From assembly GCA_947478005.1 (NCBI GenBank), contig CANJVG010000012.1:1-52461 (forward strand): a stretch of 52,461 nt of DNA, given 5' to 3'. Under the pieces are notes generated by a model that saw only the letters and a list, made by a program, of their open reading frames with translations, made no database searches and was not told the origin of the DNA. Below are positions 8,858 through 16,597 of the stretch, in pieces. Position 1 is the first letter of the stretch; each line of letters begins with the position of its first letter. Made by a program: the position numbers and the translations under genes. This DNA comes from Bacteroidota bacterium. GTDB taxonomy: Bacteria; Bacteroidota; Bacteroidia; Chitinophagales; LD1.

Positions 8858-9877
8858 TTAGTTACTGAAAGACATTTTTACACTGCCATCTTTGCGTGCG
8901 GAAGAAGAGGCATATTCTTTTTCAAATTCGCTTGTGAGTTCGTTGGCGATTTGCTTTACCGGGCGAATGGAATGCACATACTCGATAGAAGGTCCTGCAC
9001 ACCACATGGTTTGGTAAGTGGCACCAAAGGCGGCTTTCTCCAATGCTTTCATGCCTTTGTAGTAGGTAATCATCTTGGTCCACTTCTTTATCCGCTTATT
9101 GCTGTTCAAAAATTTCTCTACCCAATTTTGTTCGGTGCCTATCTTCTTTACATAGTCGGTATTGATAACCGAGCAAGGTGTGCCCGAAAGTTTGGTGGTC
9201 ATTACTATATCCTTCGCACCAAAATTCACACAAGCCATTTTGTAATCTTCAGTAACCGGAGCTTCGGTGCTGGCGATAAAAGGACTGCCAATAGAAATAC
9301 CACAGGCACCATAGTCGAGCATTTGTTTCATCTGTTTGCCATTGCCTACTCCACCGGCTGAGATGACAGGTATCTTGCAGTTCTTCACCAAATTAGTAAT
9401 TAACTCCTGCGGTGAAATTTTGCCGGCATGTCCGCCAGCTTCTTTGTTTACGGCTATGATAGCATCGGCACCCATAGCTTCTACTTTCTGAGCGAAAGGT
9501 AAATCAATAACATCGCAAAACACTTTTATGCCGTGTTGTTTGCACGCGGCAATGGTGCTTTCAGGTGAGCCGAGGGAAGTGATGATAAACGGCACTTTAT
9601 ATTCTACACAGGTTTTGAGTTGTTCATCAAAACGAATATTCGATTTGTTGGTAATCAGATTGATACCGTAGGCTTTGTTTGTAGCTGCTTTTATGTCATC
9701 CAATGCTTTGCGGAAGTCAGCATCGGTGCGGTAATTTAGCGCGGGAATAGCTCCCGCAATTCCGGCTTTGGCGGCTTCAATCACCATTTTGGTATTGCTG
9801 ACTAAAAACATGGGAGCCATGATTACAGGATATTCAATGCCGAGCATTTTTGTGAGAGCGGTTTCTACTTTAGCCAT
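8858..9877 (-). CDS. Nitronate monooxygenase (2-nitropropane dioxygenase family)
   Basis: 339 residues from the ATG at 9877; an upstream in-frame start at 9985 would add 36 residues of non-conserved, AT-rich origin, so I prefer 9877. The protein is an FMN TIM barrel: IEYPVIMAPMFLVSN at the start, NKEAGGHAGKISP with the active-site histidine, SAGGVGNGKQMKQMLDYGA and GISIGSPFIAS for FMN phosphate. The enzymes oxidise alkyl nitronates such as propionate-3-nitronate, a toxic plant and fungal product; some family members have enoyl-reductase-like roles instead. It is the first gene of a minus-strand run with the kinase and lyase, though spacing argues only weakly for one operon. Confidence 0.85.
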   Translation of the reverse strand: MAKVETALTKMLGIEYPVIMAPMFLVSNTKMVIEAAKAGIAGAIPALNYRTDADFRKALDDIKAATNKAYGINLITNKSNIRFDEQLKTCVEYKVPFIITSLGSPESTIAACKQHGIKVFCDVIDLPFAQKVEAMGADAIIAVNKEAGGHAGKISPQELITNLVKNCKIPVISAGGVGNGKQMKQMLDYGACGISIGSPFIASTEAPVTEDYKMACVNFGAKDIVMTTKLSGTPCSVINTDYVKKIGTEQNWVEKFLNSNKRIKKWTKMITYYKGMKALEKAAFGATYQTMWCAGPSIEYVHSIRPVKQIANELTSEFEKEYASSSARKDGSVKMSFSN

Positions 9878-9964
9878 CGTAATTTGTTTGGGGTGCAAGA
9901 TAAAAAAACTACCACTAAATGCCTTAAAGAGGATTTTAAAACAGAATACCTTATTCCTTACGAG

Positions 9965-10112
9965 GTTATAATTCGAATCAGACAAGAAATAATTCGAGAT
10001 TTTTCCTAAAAACCGGGACCCAAGAGTGTTACATCCTCTTTCACGACAACTACATGCGAATTCTTGAGGATCATGCGTAGATTCATGACAACTACATGTG
10101 AATTCACGAGGT
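9965..10112. repeat. 21-bp-period dyad array, family 1 (GAATTC-centred core)
   Basis: Dyad centres fall at about 9974 (ATTCGAAT), 9995 (AATTCGAG), 10018 (GGGACCC), 10039, 10060 (GCGAATTCTTG), 10081 (TAGATTCATGA) and 10102 (GTGAATTCAC), i.e. spaced 21-22 bp. The stretches starting at 10041 and 10083 are 24/28 identical and exactly 42 bp (two units) apart. It lies upstream of the nitronate monooxygenase. The outer units are weak; the block 10031-10112 is clear. Confidence 0.6.
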
Positions 10113-10144
10113 TTATGATTTGTAGAAGAATGTTGCAGGAACAG

Positions 10145-10172
10145 AGGTTTCGTCCCGTTCGGGACGAAACCT
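10145..10172. repeat. Perfect 28-nt palindrome, REP-like hairpin
   Basis: AGGTTTCGTCCCG, two T residues, then its exact complement CGGGACGAAACCT. A 13-bp stem with almost no loop is unlikely by chance and has no following T-run on either strand, so it is not an obvious terminator. From memory, TTTCGTCCCG...CGGGACGAAA palindromes are common between genes in Bacteroidota; I cannot check this here. Confidence 0.8.
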
Positions 10173-10175
10173 GTA

Positions 10176-10226
10176 TGACATTAAACGGATTCCACCGATA
10201 TTTCGCATCTACGAGGCTTAATGTCA
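10176..10226. repeat. Inverted repeat TGACATTAA / TTAATGTCA
   Basis: A 9-bp perfect inverted repeat (10176-10184 and 10218-10226) encloses 33 bp and begins 4 bp after the long palindrome at 10145-10172. The two together may form one intergenic element. Confidence 0.55.
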
Positions 10227-10313
10227 GATAACGAAAGGCCATACCGCTGGGATTTGGAAAATAAGCGGTCTTTGGTTTCTACCCAAAGTTGCCCCCGATA
10301 GGAGCTTTTGCAG

Positions 10314-10502
10314 TCAAACGTCCCTCAAAAGCTCTACTAAGCTTCGTAAACTCCATTTGAACCTTCGTAAAACCAATTTGAGTATTCAAATTGTGCGTAT
10401 GAATACTCGTAGAGAGAATTTGAATATTCAAACGCAGTCTATGATCTTCAAATGATTTTTGTCGGAATTCAGTATGCCAGGCTTGGATGAATCCAATCGG
10501 GA
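10314..10502. repeat. 21-bp-period dyad array, family 2 (TTTGAATATTCAAA core)
   Basis: Eight dyad-symmetric cores have centres at 10341, 10362, 10383, 10404, 10425, 10446, 10467 and 10489 (spacing 21 six times, then 22), with a weak ninth at 10320. Examples are TACTAAGCTTCGTA, TTTGAACCTTCGTA, TTTGAGTATTCAAA, TATGAATACTCGTA and the perfect palindrome TTTGAATATTCAAA at 10419-10432. A reading frame is open on the minus strand only because 21 is a multiple of three; it has no ATG. The array ends about 100 bp before the ATG at 10603. Confidence 0.75.
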
Positions 10503-10602
10503 CAGCCTTTTTCCTCACCCCCCAACCTCTCTCTCTTGAAGAGGCCTGTTAAGACCCAAACCAGAGACGACTATTTTCTTTCCTTTGCGCCCTCTTTAAA
10601 AT

Positions 10603-12465
10603 ATGCTCCGCTTATTTAGTTTATTCTTCGCTGTTCAATTGTACTTAGCCGTACAAAGCCAATGCGTGAGTACATTTCCCTACCTCGAAGATTTTGAAGC
10701 TAACAATGGCAACTGGCAAAGCGGGGGCACCGTGGGCAACGACTGGGCATGGGGTTCGCCCATTAAACCCGTTATCAATTCGGCTTTCAGTGGCTCTAAA
10801 TGTTGGGTGGTTGGCGGCCTGGCTGCTTCAACCTATAGCAGTGGCGAACGTTCGTTTGTCCAAAGCCCTTGTTTCGACTTCACCAATCTGCAGTATCCTT
10901 TTATTGCGCTGTCTATATTTTGGGAAAGTGAAAAAACGTATGATGGCTCGAACCTTCAATATTCGATTGATGGAGGAAACAACTGGATGAATGTGGGCAA
11001 CGCGAACGAAACACCGAGTTGTCTCAACAGCAATTGGTATAACTCGGCCAATGTAACTAACCTTGCAGGTTTGGCTACGAGCAAGGAAGGCTGGACCGGG
11101 AATGTTCAACAAACATCGGGCAGTTGCCAGGGCGGAAACGGCAGTGGGGCCTGGGTGCTGGCGCAGCATTGCCTTTCGGCTCTTGCGGGTGAACCGAATG
11201 TATTTTTACGTTTTACCTTTGGGGCAGGCACCAGTTGCAATGATTATGACGGCATCGCTTTTGACCATGTTAGCATTAGCAAAGCTCCTGCCAACACAGC
11301 CGATTTTACGTCTACCTGCAATGGCAATTCGTTTGTGTTCACAGGCATCACCACGCTCTGCCCCGACCTTATGAAATGGGATTTTGGTGATGGAAGCACC
11401 GCTACGGGTATAAGTGCCACGCATGCTTTCGCTTCTTCGGGCGTTCATCAAGTAAACTTTTCGGTCAGCGGACCTTGTAATGCTCCTGCTACGATTACTA
11501 AACCCGTAGATGCAGGAACCTTAAATTTGGGAGCAGCGCCAGCTACCTGCAATGGCATAGCTGATGGAAAAGCCTTTATAAATACCGTTACCGGCAACGG
11601 GCCTTTTAGTTATGTGTGGAGCACAAATCCAGTTCAAACCACCGATACTGCTTTTGGTTTAAGCCCCGGAGATTACACTGTTACCGTTAGTTCTCCGAAC
11701 GCATGCGACCTGGTAGCAACCGTTACGGTGCCTGTGTCGCAACAAACGCAGGTTATTACACTGACTACTTTCTCCGTAAGCGATTCCTGCCTGCAGGGTA
11801 AAGGAACTGCGGGCATAAATATTTTAACGGGCACTTCTCCTTTCAGCTTTATCTGGACTCCTGCCGCACCCGACCAGGCTGTTATTACCTCAGTGGATTC
11901 GGGGTTTCACTCGGTGCATATTACTGATGCTTCAGGTTGTAATGTAGATACTTCTGTGTTGGTAGGAAATTTTGGAAGCATTGCCAAGCCGAACTTAGGA
12001 GCCGATATTGGTTTGTGTTTAGAACGGCCTATTACCCTGCATGCGGGAAACTACAGCAGTTATCTGTGGCAAGATGGAAGCAGCGATGAAACGCTTCGCA
12101 TAAAAAGCTTTGGAGAATATGCGGTAATCGTGAGCAACAGTTCGGGCTGCAAAATAGGCGATACCATTTTGGTTTACAACAATTGCAATTCGTTCGTTTA
12201 TTTCCCCACGGCTTTTTCGCCAAATAATGACGGGGTCAATGATTTTTTCCGACCGAGATATTCGGAAGACTTAATCCAATATCAGGTGGCAGTTTATAAT
12301 CGTTGGGGTGAGTTGGTTTATGAATCAACAGACGTGAACGAAGGATGGGATGGGAGATTTGGAATTGTCCCTCAACAGCTTAGTGTTTATACCTGGATGT
12401 CGAGCTATTCTTTCCGCGATGGCAAAAGGAATACCCAGGCAGGAACCATTACAATAGTAAAGTGA
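10603..12465 (+). CDS. Secreted MAM/PKD-domain protein, T9SS type B sorting domain
   Basis: 620 residues. Signal peptide at 1-19 (ending AVQSQ). Residues ~22-230 look like the jelly-roll ectodomain common in Bacteroidota (FPYLEDFEANNGNWQSGG start, SCNDYDGIAFDHVSI end), of MAM or concanavalin-like type. Next comes a PKD domain (KWDFGDGSTATG near 265), then two SprB-like repeats (YVWSTNPVQTTDTAFGLSPGDYTVTV). The C-terminal ~90 residues, with FPTAFSPNNDGVNDFF and YNRWGELVYEST, are the CHU_C type B sorting domain. Probably a surface adhesin or glycan-binding protein; no catalytic residues are visible. Its stop codon directly abuts the stop of a small opposite-strand gene. Confidence 0.85.
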   Translation: MLRLFSLFFAVQLYLAVQSQCVSTFPYLEDFEANNGNWQSGGTVGNDWAWGSPIKPVINSAFSGSKCWVVGGLAASTYSSGERSFVQSPCFDFTNLQYPFIALSIFWESEKTYDGSNLQYSIDGGNNWMNVGNANETPSCLNSNWYNSANVTNLAGLATSKEGWTGNVQQTSGSCQGGNGSGAWVLAQHCLSALAGEPNVFLRFTFGAGTSCNDYDGIAFDHVSISKAPANTADFTSTCNGNSFVFTGITTLCPDLMKWDFGDGSTATGISATHAFASSGVHQVNFSVSGPCNAPATITKPVDAGTLNLGAAPATCNGIADGKAFINTVTGNGPFSYVWSTNPVQTTDTAFGLSPGDYTVTVSSPNACDLVATVTVPVSQQTQVITLTTFSVSDSCLQGKGTAGINILTGTSPFSFIWTPAAPDQAVITSVDSGFHSVHITDASGCNVDTSVLVGNFGSIAKPNLGADIGLCLERPITLHAGNYSSYLWQDGSSDETLRIKSFGEYAVIVSNSSGCKIGDTILVYNNCNSFVYFPTAFSPNNDGVNDFFRPRYSEDLIQYQVAVYNRWGELVYESTDVNEGWDGRFGIVPQQLSVYTWMSSYSFRDGKRNTQAGTITIVK

Positions 12466-12648
12466 TTATTTTCTCTTGAGCTCGTCCTGAGCATCTCCAT
12501 AGCCGGACTTATATGACCTGTTACAGAGCTTTTCGAATTCATCTAAATCCATTTGCGCACCACCCGGGAATGGTTGGTCGTAAAATCCTACCAGGAAATC
12601 CTGTTTACCTTTGTTGTAGTAATAATCTTTTGCTTCTTGAGCTGGCAT
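12466..12648 (-). CDS. Small acidic hypothetical protein (60 aa)
   Basis: 60 residues, starting MPAQEAKDYYYNKGKQDF and ending in a charged DAQDELKRK helix. Codon use and amino acid composition are protein-like: Asp/Glu/Lys/Tyr-rich, no low complexity. The 3' end abuts the stop of the T9SS protein at 12465 with no gap. It is probably cytosolic and I recognise no family. The pattern YYNKGKQDF...GYGDAQDE suggests two copies of a short motif (xxYxxGxxD). It could be a real small gene or a chance ORF; composition favours a gene. Confidence 0.5.
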   Translation of the reverse strand: MPAQEAKDYYYNKGKQDFLVGFYDQPFPGGAQMDLDEFEKLCNRSYKSGYGDAQDELKRK

Positions 12649-12758
12649 TTCAATTTAATTGTGTTCTTGTTTACGGAAGAAACCGGGAAATGTTCCACTT
12701 AATGAACTGAAAGGTCGATGAATAGCAGCAACAGGTCAATAGTATCTACGACCAATGC

Positions 12759-14636
12759 TTATTTGACTTTTATTATCCGCTGTGTACGATTTTTATCGCG
12801 GTCCACTCGCAAGATGTATTCTCCCGCTCGGAATGATTTCGCCAGATCCACTTGTAATGATCCGAAGTTTTCACCGCGGATAAACAGGTCTTCAGAAAAT
12901 ACCTTTTGCCCGAGCAGATTAAATATTTCAATCGTGTGGGTTTGGCCTACCGAATCGCTATTGAACAAGGAAACATTCAGTTCATTAGTGAAAGGATTGG
13001 GATAAACCATCACATCGTTGCTAAAGCGCAGGATGTCTGAATTGTAATTTGTTTTAAGAAAAAGATAAGCGTTGTAAAAATTCGGAATGCCGTAACCATG
13101 AACATTATCGGGTGTCCAGAAATGATTACTGCTAATCATAATCGCATCGCGAATGTCAGCGGCACTCTTATCAGGAAAAGCGCTCCACAAACTGGCCACA
13201 CAACCAGCCATAATCGGACAACTGAAGGAAGTTCCATTGCTGGTGCCAATGGAGTAATTGGTATTTACCACTGCACTGTTTAAACCCTGGGCACAGATAT
13301 CAGGTTTTATCCTTCCGTTCGAGTTGGGTCCTCTGCCACTAAAGTTGGTTACTTTCTCCGTTGAATCCACGGCACCAATGGCAAGCACATCATCTCCATC
13401 GGCAGGGGCACTTATGTAGTGCCAGGCTTTGTCACCTTCATTGCCGGCACTGTTAAGCACTAGAATTCCCTTTTTGAAAGCCATATTGCCGGCATGGGTC
13501 ATCACTGTTTTGTCACCGGTTAAATCAGCGTACATATGATTACCGGTATTGGCATCGAAATCCGTATATCCCAATGAAGTAGAAAAGATATTAGCCCCTG
13601 CACTATCAGCCGCTTCGGCTGCGGCCTCCCAATTATACTCTTCCATCACCCACTCGTGCCCGTTGTCTTCTGTATGGCTTAGAATAAAGCCGGCCTCAGG
13701 AGCAGTGCCTATATATTTATTCGGCAGGTTCGAGCCGATGCAGGAGAAAGCAGTTGCTCCGTGGTCTCCTTCGTTATACACGTTCGCTTCATTATTTACA
13801 TAATCCCAGGTTGAAAGAATTTTGGTTCGGGCAGAATCAAAAGCAGGATTCGTGTTTACGTTTTTAAAACCATTATCCATTACGCCTATCACCATGCCAT
13901 CTCCACGATAACCCATTTGATGCAACAGGTCGGCATTCAACATATTGATCTGATGATAGGCAGCTCCGTACTTACTGGGATAAGTAATATGCTGGTCTAT
14001 CGGATTAATGTCTTCGAATTTGCTCTGCTTCTGCAAAGCTCGCGCAGGTAAGAATTCAATACCTCCAATACTATCAATGAATGAAAGCTGTTTAAGTGAA
14101 TCGAATTGATTGCGAAAAACGACATCGTTTAAAAAGAAAGAATCGCGAATAATAAAAACACCTGCATGCGCCACAGAATCGTAAACGGAATCTGCCTGAT
14201 AAGTAATAAGGGTATCAAAATCGGTTCGGTTAAGCGAACTTGCTATGGTGTTGTGATGCTGATAGGTATAGTGAAAGGTAGTATGGAATGTATCTGTTCG
14301 AAAAACAGTATCCGTCCTCAAAACCGTTTCGGTATGTATTACGTTTTCAACTTTTACCACCACTAAGTTAGCCCACTTTAAACGATGCTTCAATTCATCG
14401 ATAAAAGGCGAAATGCTGTCTACATATTTTTGTGTAAGCGGTAAGTCAGTTGAATCTAAGTGAAGATGCTGAATTGTTCTACGGTCAACAGAGCGCTGTG
14501 AAAGAAACTGCTGCGGATTGTTGAGTGAATAAGAATTGTTGTTCTTGTCCTTGAACTTTATCCAATAATAATTGCGCTGGCAGAAGACAGATAATGAGAA
14601 ACCAATAAGAAGCAGTAGCGAAATTTGCTTTTTCAA
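12759..14636 (-). CDS. Secreted subtilisin-like serine protease (S8), T9SS type A
   Basis: 625 residues. Signal peptide 1-19. A propeptide-like region runs to ~230. The S8 catalytic triad is complete: Asp254 (VIGVMDNGF), His292 (EGDHGATAF) and Ser470 (SNGTSFSCP), with the oxyanion Asn399 in NSAGNEGD. The C-terminal ~80 residues (YPNPFTNELNV start, GEYILRVD, final RIIKVK) are a type A sorting domain, so the protease is exported by T9SS and shed or anchored outside. An unusual Thr/His/Asp-rich stretch sits in the prodomain at ~101-130. The gene is 7 bp downstream of the lipoprotein gene and likely cotranscribed with it and mnmA. Confidence 0.92.
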   Translation of the reverse strand: MKKQISLLLLIGFSLSVFCQRNYYWIKFKDKNNNSYSLNNPQQFLSQRSVDRRTIQHLHLDSTDLPLTQKYVDSISPFIDELKHRLKWANLVVVKVENVIHTETVLRTDTVFRTDTFHTTFHYTYQHHNTIASSLNRTDFDTLITYQADSVYDSVAHAGVFIIRDSFFLNDVVFRNQFDSLKQLSFIDSIGGIEFLPARALQKQSKFEDINPIDQHITYPSKYGAAYHQINMLNADLLHQMGYRGDGMVIGVMDNGFKNVNTNPAFDSARTKILSTWDYVNNEANVYNEGDHGATAFSCIGSNLPNKYIGTAPEAGFILSHTEDNGHEWVMEEYNWEAAAEAADSAGANIFSTSLGYTDFDANTGNHMYADLTGDKTVMTHAGNMAFKKGILVLNSAGNEGDKAWHYISAPADGDDVLAIGAVDSTEKVTNFSGRGPNSNGRIKPDICAQGLNSAVVNTNYSIGTSNGTSFSCPIMAGCVASLWSAFPDKSAADIRDAIMISSNHFWTPDNVHGYGIPNFYNAYLFLKTNYNSDILRFSNDVMVYPNPFTNELNVSLFNSDSVGQTHTIEIFNLLGQKVFSEDLFIRGENFGSLQVDLAKSFRAGEYILRVDRDKNRTQRIIKVK

Positions 14637-14643
14637 TCTTCTT

Positions 14644-15393
14644 TTAATTATGACTGTTCATTCTCATTCTTATTCTGAAACCTGTTTCGGCAGCTGTATC
14701 CCAATTCAGAACAACTTTGGTCTTGGTCATGTTTTCCCATTCCTGGTAAATCATTCCTATGTGGTTAGCATAAACTTCTTTGCGCAAGGTTTTTTCAATC
14801 AGGTTTTCGTTATCCACTTCATTCACTGTTAAGGTGCTGTCAAATGTCATATTGCCCAAGGTGTAAGGAGAGTTTACCTGATCGTATTTATAATCCCAGT
14901 TTTGAAAAAGCTTATAAGGTTCGGTGGTAGGAATATATTCATTCCCATTCCAGGTATCGCCAAAACGGGGAGCGAAAACAAGTTTTACAAACTTAATATC
15001 ATCTTCTGTTTTCTGAAAGTTAGTAGTGGTTCGTTTCACTAACCAACGTTTGTCAAAAGTCCAGGAAGAGTTACTATCAGGTCTGCGGTATAAATCCAAA
15101 TGATAAGTCAAATCATTTAAGTTGTCGTAGGTAGTATCGCCAATTAGTTCTTTGAGTTGGTAGTGGGCTGTGTCGCGTTTATAAACCGGATTGGCATAAT
15201 GGTAAGAGATGGAATCCACATCATAAATCACATAATGTCCCGATTCAATCGGAGCATAATCATAAAGATAATTGGGAGTGAAATTATCCAGCTTGTCTTT
15301 GCAGGAAGTAAGAGTCAGACAATAGAGAGCAGACAACAGGCAACAAACAACTGCACCCTTACAATAATTCATACTTCTCATTTCGTATTTCAT
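14644..15393 (-). CDS. Lipoprotein of unknown function
   Basis: 249 residues as drawn. A lipobox LTSC places the lipidated cysteine at residue 31. The start at 15393 overlaps the mnmA stop by 4 bp (ATGA). A second ATG at 15372 (MNYCKG) gives a more normal 23-residue signal peptide, and the extra N-terminal residues come from ATGAAATACGAAATGAG-like low-complexity DNA, so 15372 may be the real start. The mature part is Tyr/Asp/Thr-rich with no recognised domain; ESGHYVIYDVDSI and FGDTWNGNEY resemble other Bacteroidota outer-membrane lipoproteins of unknown function. It sits between mnmA and a secreted protease on the same strand. Confidence 0.75.
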   Translation of the reverse strand: MKYEMRSMNYCKGAVVCCLLSALYCLTLTSCKDKLDNFTPNYLYDYAPIESGHYVIYDVDSISYHYANPVYKRDTAHYQLKELIGDTTYDNLNDLTYHLDLYRRPDSNSSWTFDKRWLVKRTTTNFQKTEDDIKFVKLVFAPRFGDTWNGNEYIPTTEPYKLFQNWDYKYDQVNSPYTLGNMTFDSTLTVNEVDNENLIEKTLRKEVYANHIGMIYQEWENMTKTKVVLNWDTAAETGFRIRMRMNSHN

Positions 15394-16493
15394 TGTAGAT
15401 TGAAATTAGAAAAAATAATTCCTCCGCCAATCATATCTTCTCCTTCGTAGAACACCGCACTTTGACCCGGAGCTATGGCAGAGACGTTTGTTGCAAATTC
15501 AACTTTTATCCGATTGTCCATCTGTGTAATTATACTCCTTTCGCCATCGTGCTTGTAACGAACTTTAGTGATTGCCGCCATCGGTTCATTCAGCGTTTCA
15601 TACTTCTGTAAATTTATTTTACCCACCCACATACCACTTCTGTTCAGCGCTTCTTCCTCTCCTAATACCACCGTATTTGTTTCCGGGTCTATCTCCGTAA
15701 CGAACATCGGTTTACCAAAGGCCATTCCCAATCCTCTGCGTTGACCAATGGTGTAGAAGGGATAGCCTTCATGTTTGCCCAACACATTTCCTGCAGCATC
15801 TGTAAAGTTTCCTCCCGCTACGTTCTTCTCGAGTTCCGGTATTCTTCTTTTTAAAAAACCACGGTAATCATTATCGGGCACAAAACAAATCTCGTAACTC
15901 TCGCCTTTGTTGGCCAATTCTATATAACCCATATCACGTGCCATTTGTTTAATGGCGGGCTTATGAAACTTGCTGACAGGAAACATCGTTCTGCTCAAAC
16001 ACTTTTGGCTCACTCCCCACAACACATAGCTCTGGTCCTTATTGCTATCCAGTCCTTTTGAAATAACGTAACGCTCATTCTCCTTTCGCAGTTGCGCATA
16101 ATGCCCCGTGGCAATAAACTCGCAATCCATCATGTCGGCACGCTTGAGCAATGCTTCCCATTTAATGTGGGTGTTGCAAAGCACACAGGGATTAGGAGTG
16201 CGACCTGCTAAGTATTCGTTGACAAAATTATCAATTACAAAATCGCCAAACTCATCGCGTATATCAATAATAAAATGGCTGAAGCCCAAATCGACAGCCA
16301 CCTGCCTGGCATCATTTATAGAATCGAGCGAACAGCAACCGGTTTCCTTTTTAGAACCTCCGCTAGTAGCATAGTCCCATGTTTTCATTGTAATGCCAAC
16401 CACTTCATAACCCTGTTCGTGCAGCATGACAGCAGCAACCGTGGAATCAATTCCCCCGCTCATAGCCACCAATACTTTTCCTTTCTTACTCAT
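15390..16493 (-). CDS. mnmA: tRNA-specific 2-thiouridylase MnmA
   Basis: 367 residues from the ATG at 16493; an upstream start at 16556 adds a hydrophobic leader absent from the family and is rejected. The PP-loop is VAMSGGIDSTVAA (SGGIDS instead of the usual SGGVDS). The two catalytic cysteines are in NPCVLCN and SYEICFVPD. GHYAQLRK and YTIGQRRGLGM are further family blocks. MnmA thiolates U34 of tRNA-Glu, -Gln and -Lys, using sulphur relayed from a cysteine desulphurase; a tRNA-Glu(TTC), one of its substrates, lies at 51495. The stop overlaps a downstream lipoprotein start. Confidence 0.95.
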   Translation of the reverse strand: MSKKGKVLVAMSGGIDSTVAAVMLHEQGYEVVGITMKTWDYATSGGSKKETGCCSLDSINDARQVAVDLGFSHFIIDIRDEFGDFVIDNFVNEYLAGRTPNPCVLCNTHIKWEALLKRADMMDCEFIATGHYAQLRKENERYVISKGLDSNKDQSYVLWGVSQKCLSRTMFPVSKFHKPAIKQMARDMGYIELANKGESYEICFVPDNDYRGFLKRRIPELEKNVAGGNFTDAAGNVLGKHEGYPFYTIGQRRGLGMAFGKPMFVTEIDPETNTVVLGEEEALNRSGMWVGKINLQKYETLNEPMAAITKVRYKHDGERSIITQMDNRIKVEFATNVSAIAPGQSAVFYEGEDMIGGGIIFSNFNLQ

Positions 16494-16597
16494 TATTCTT
16501 TCTATCCACCAATTTTTATAAAGCGCGAAGATAACTAAAACAAAAAACGGAACCATCGCTGATTCCGTTTCATTGTTGTCAATTAAAAAACCGGATT

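Noticed and set aside
9878-9985. 36-residue N-terminal extension of the nitronate monooxygenase
   Set aside because: The family starts near MAKVETALTKMLG; the extension is AT-rich and not conserved in pattern.
10279-10518. 79-codon minus-strand frame through the TTTGAATATTCAAA array
   Set aside because: GTG start, and the period of three-divisible length alone keeps the frame open.
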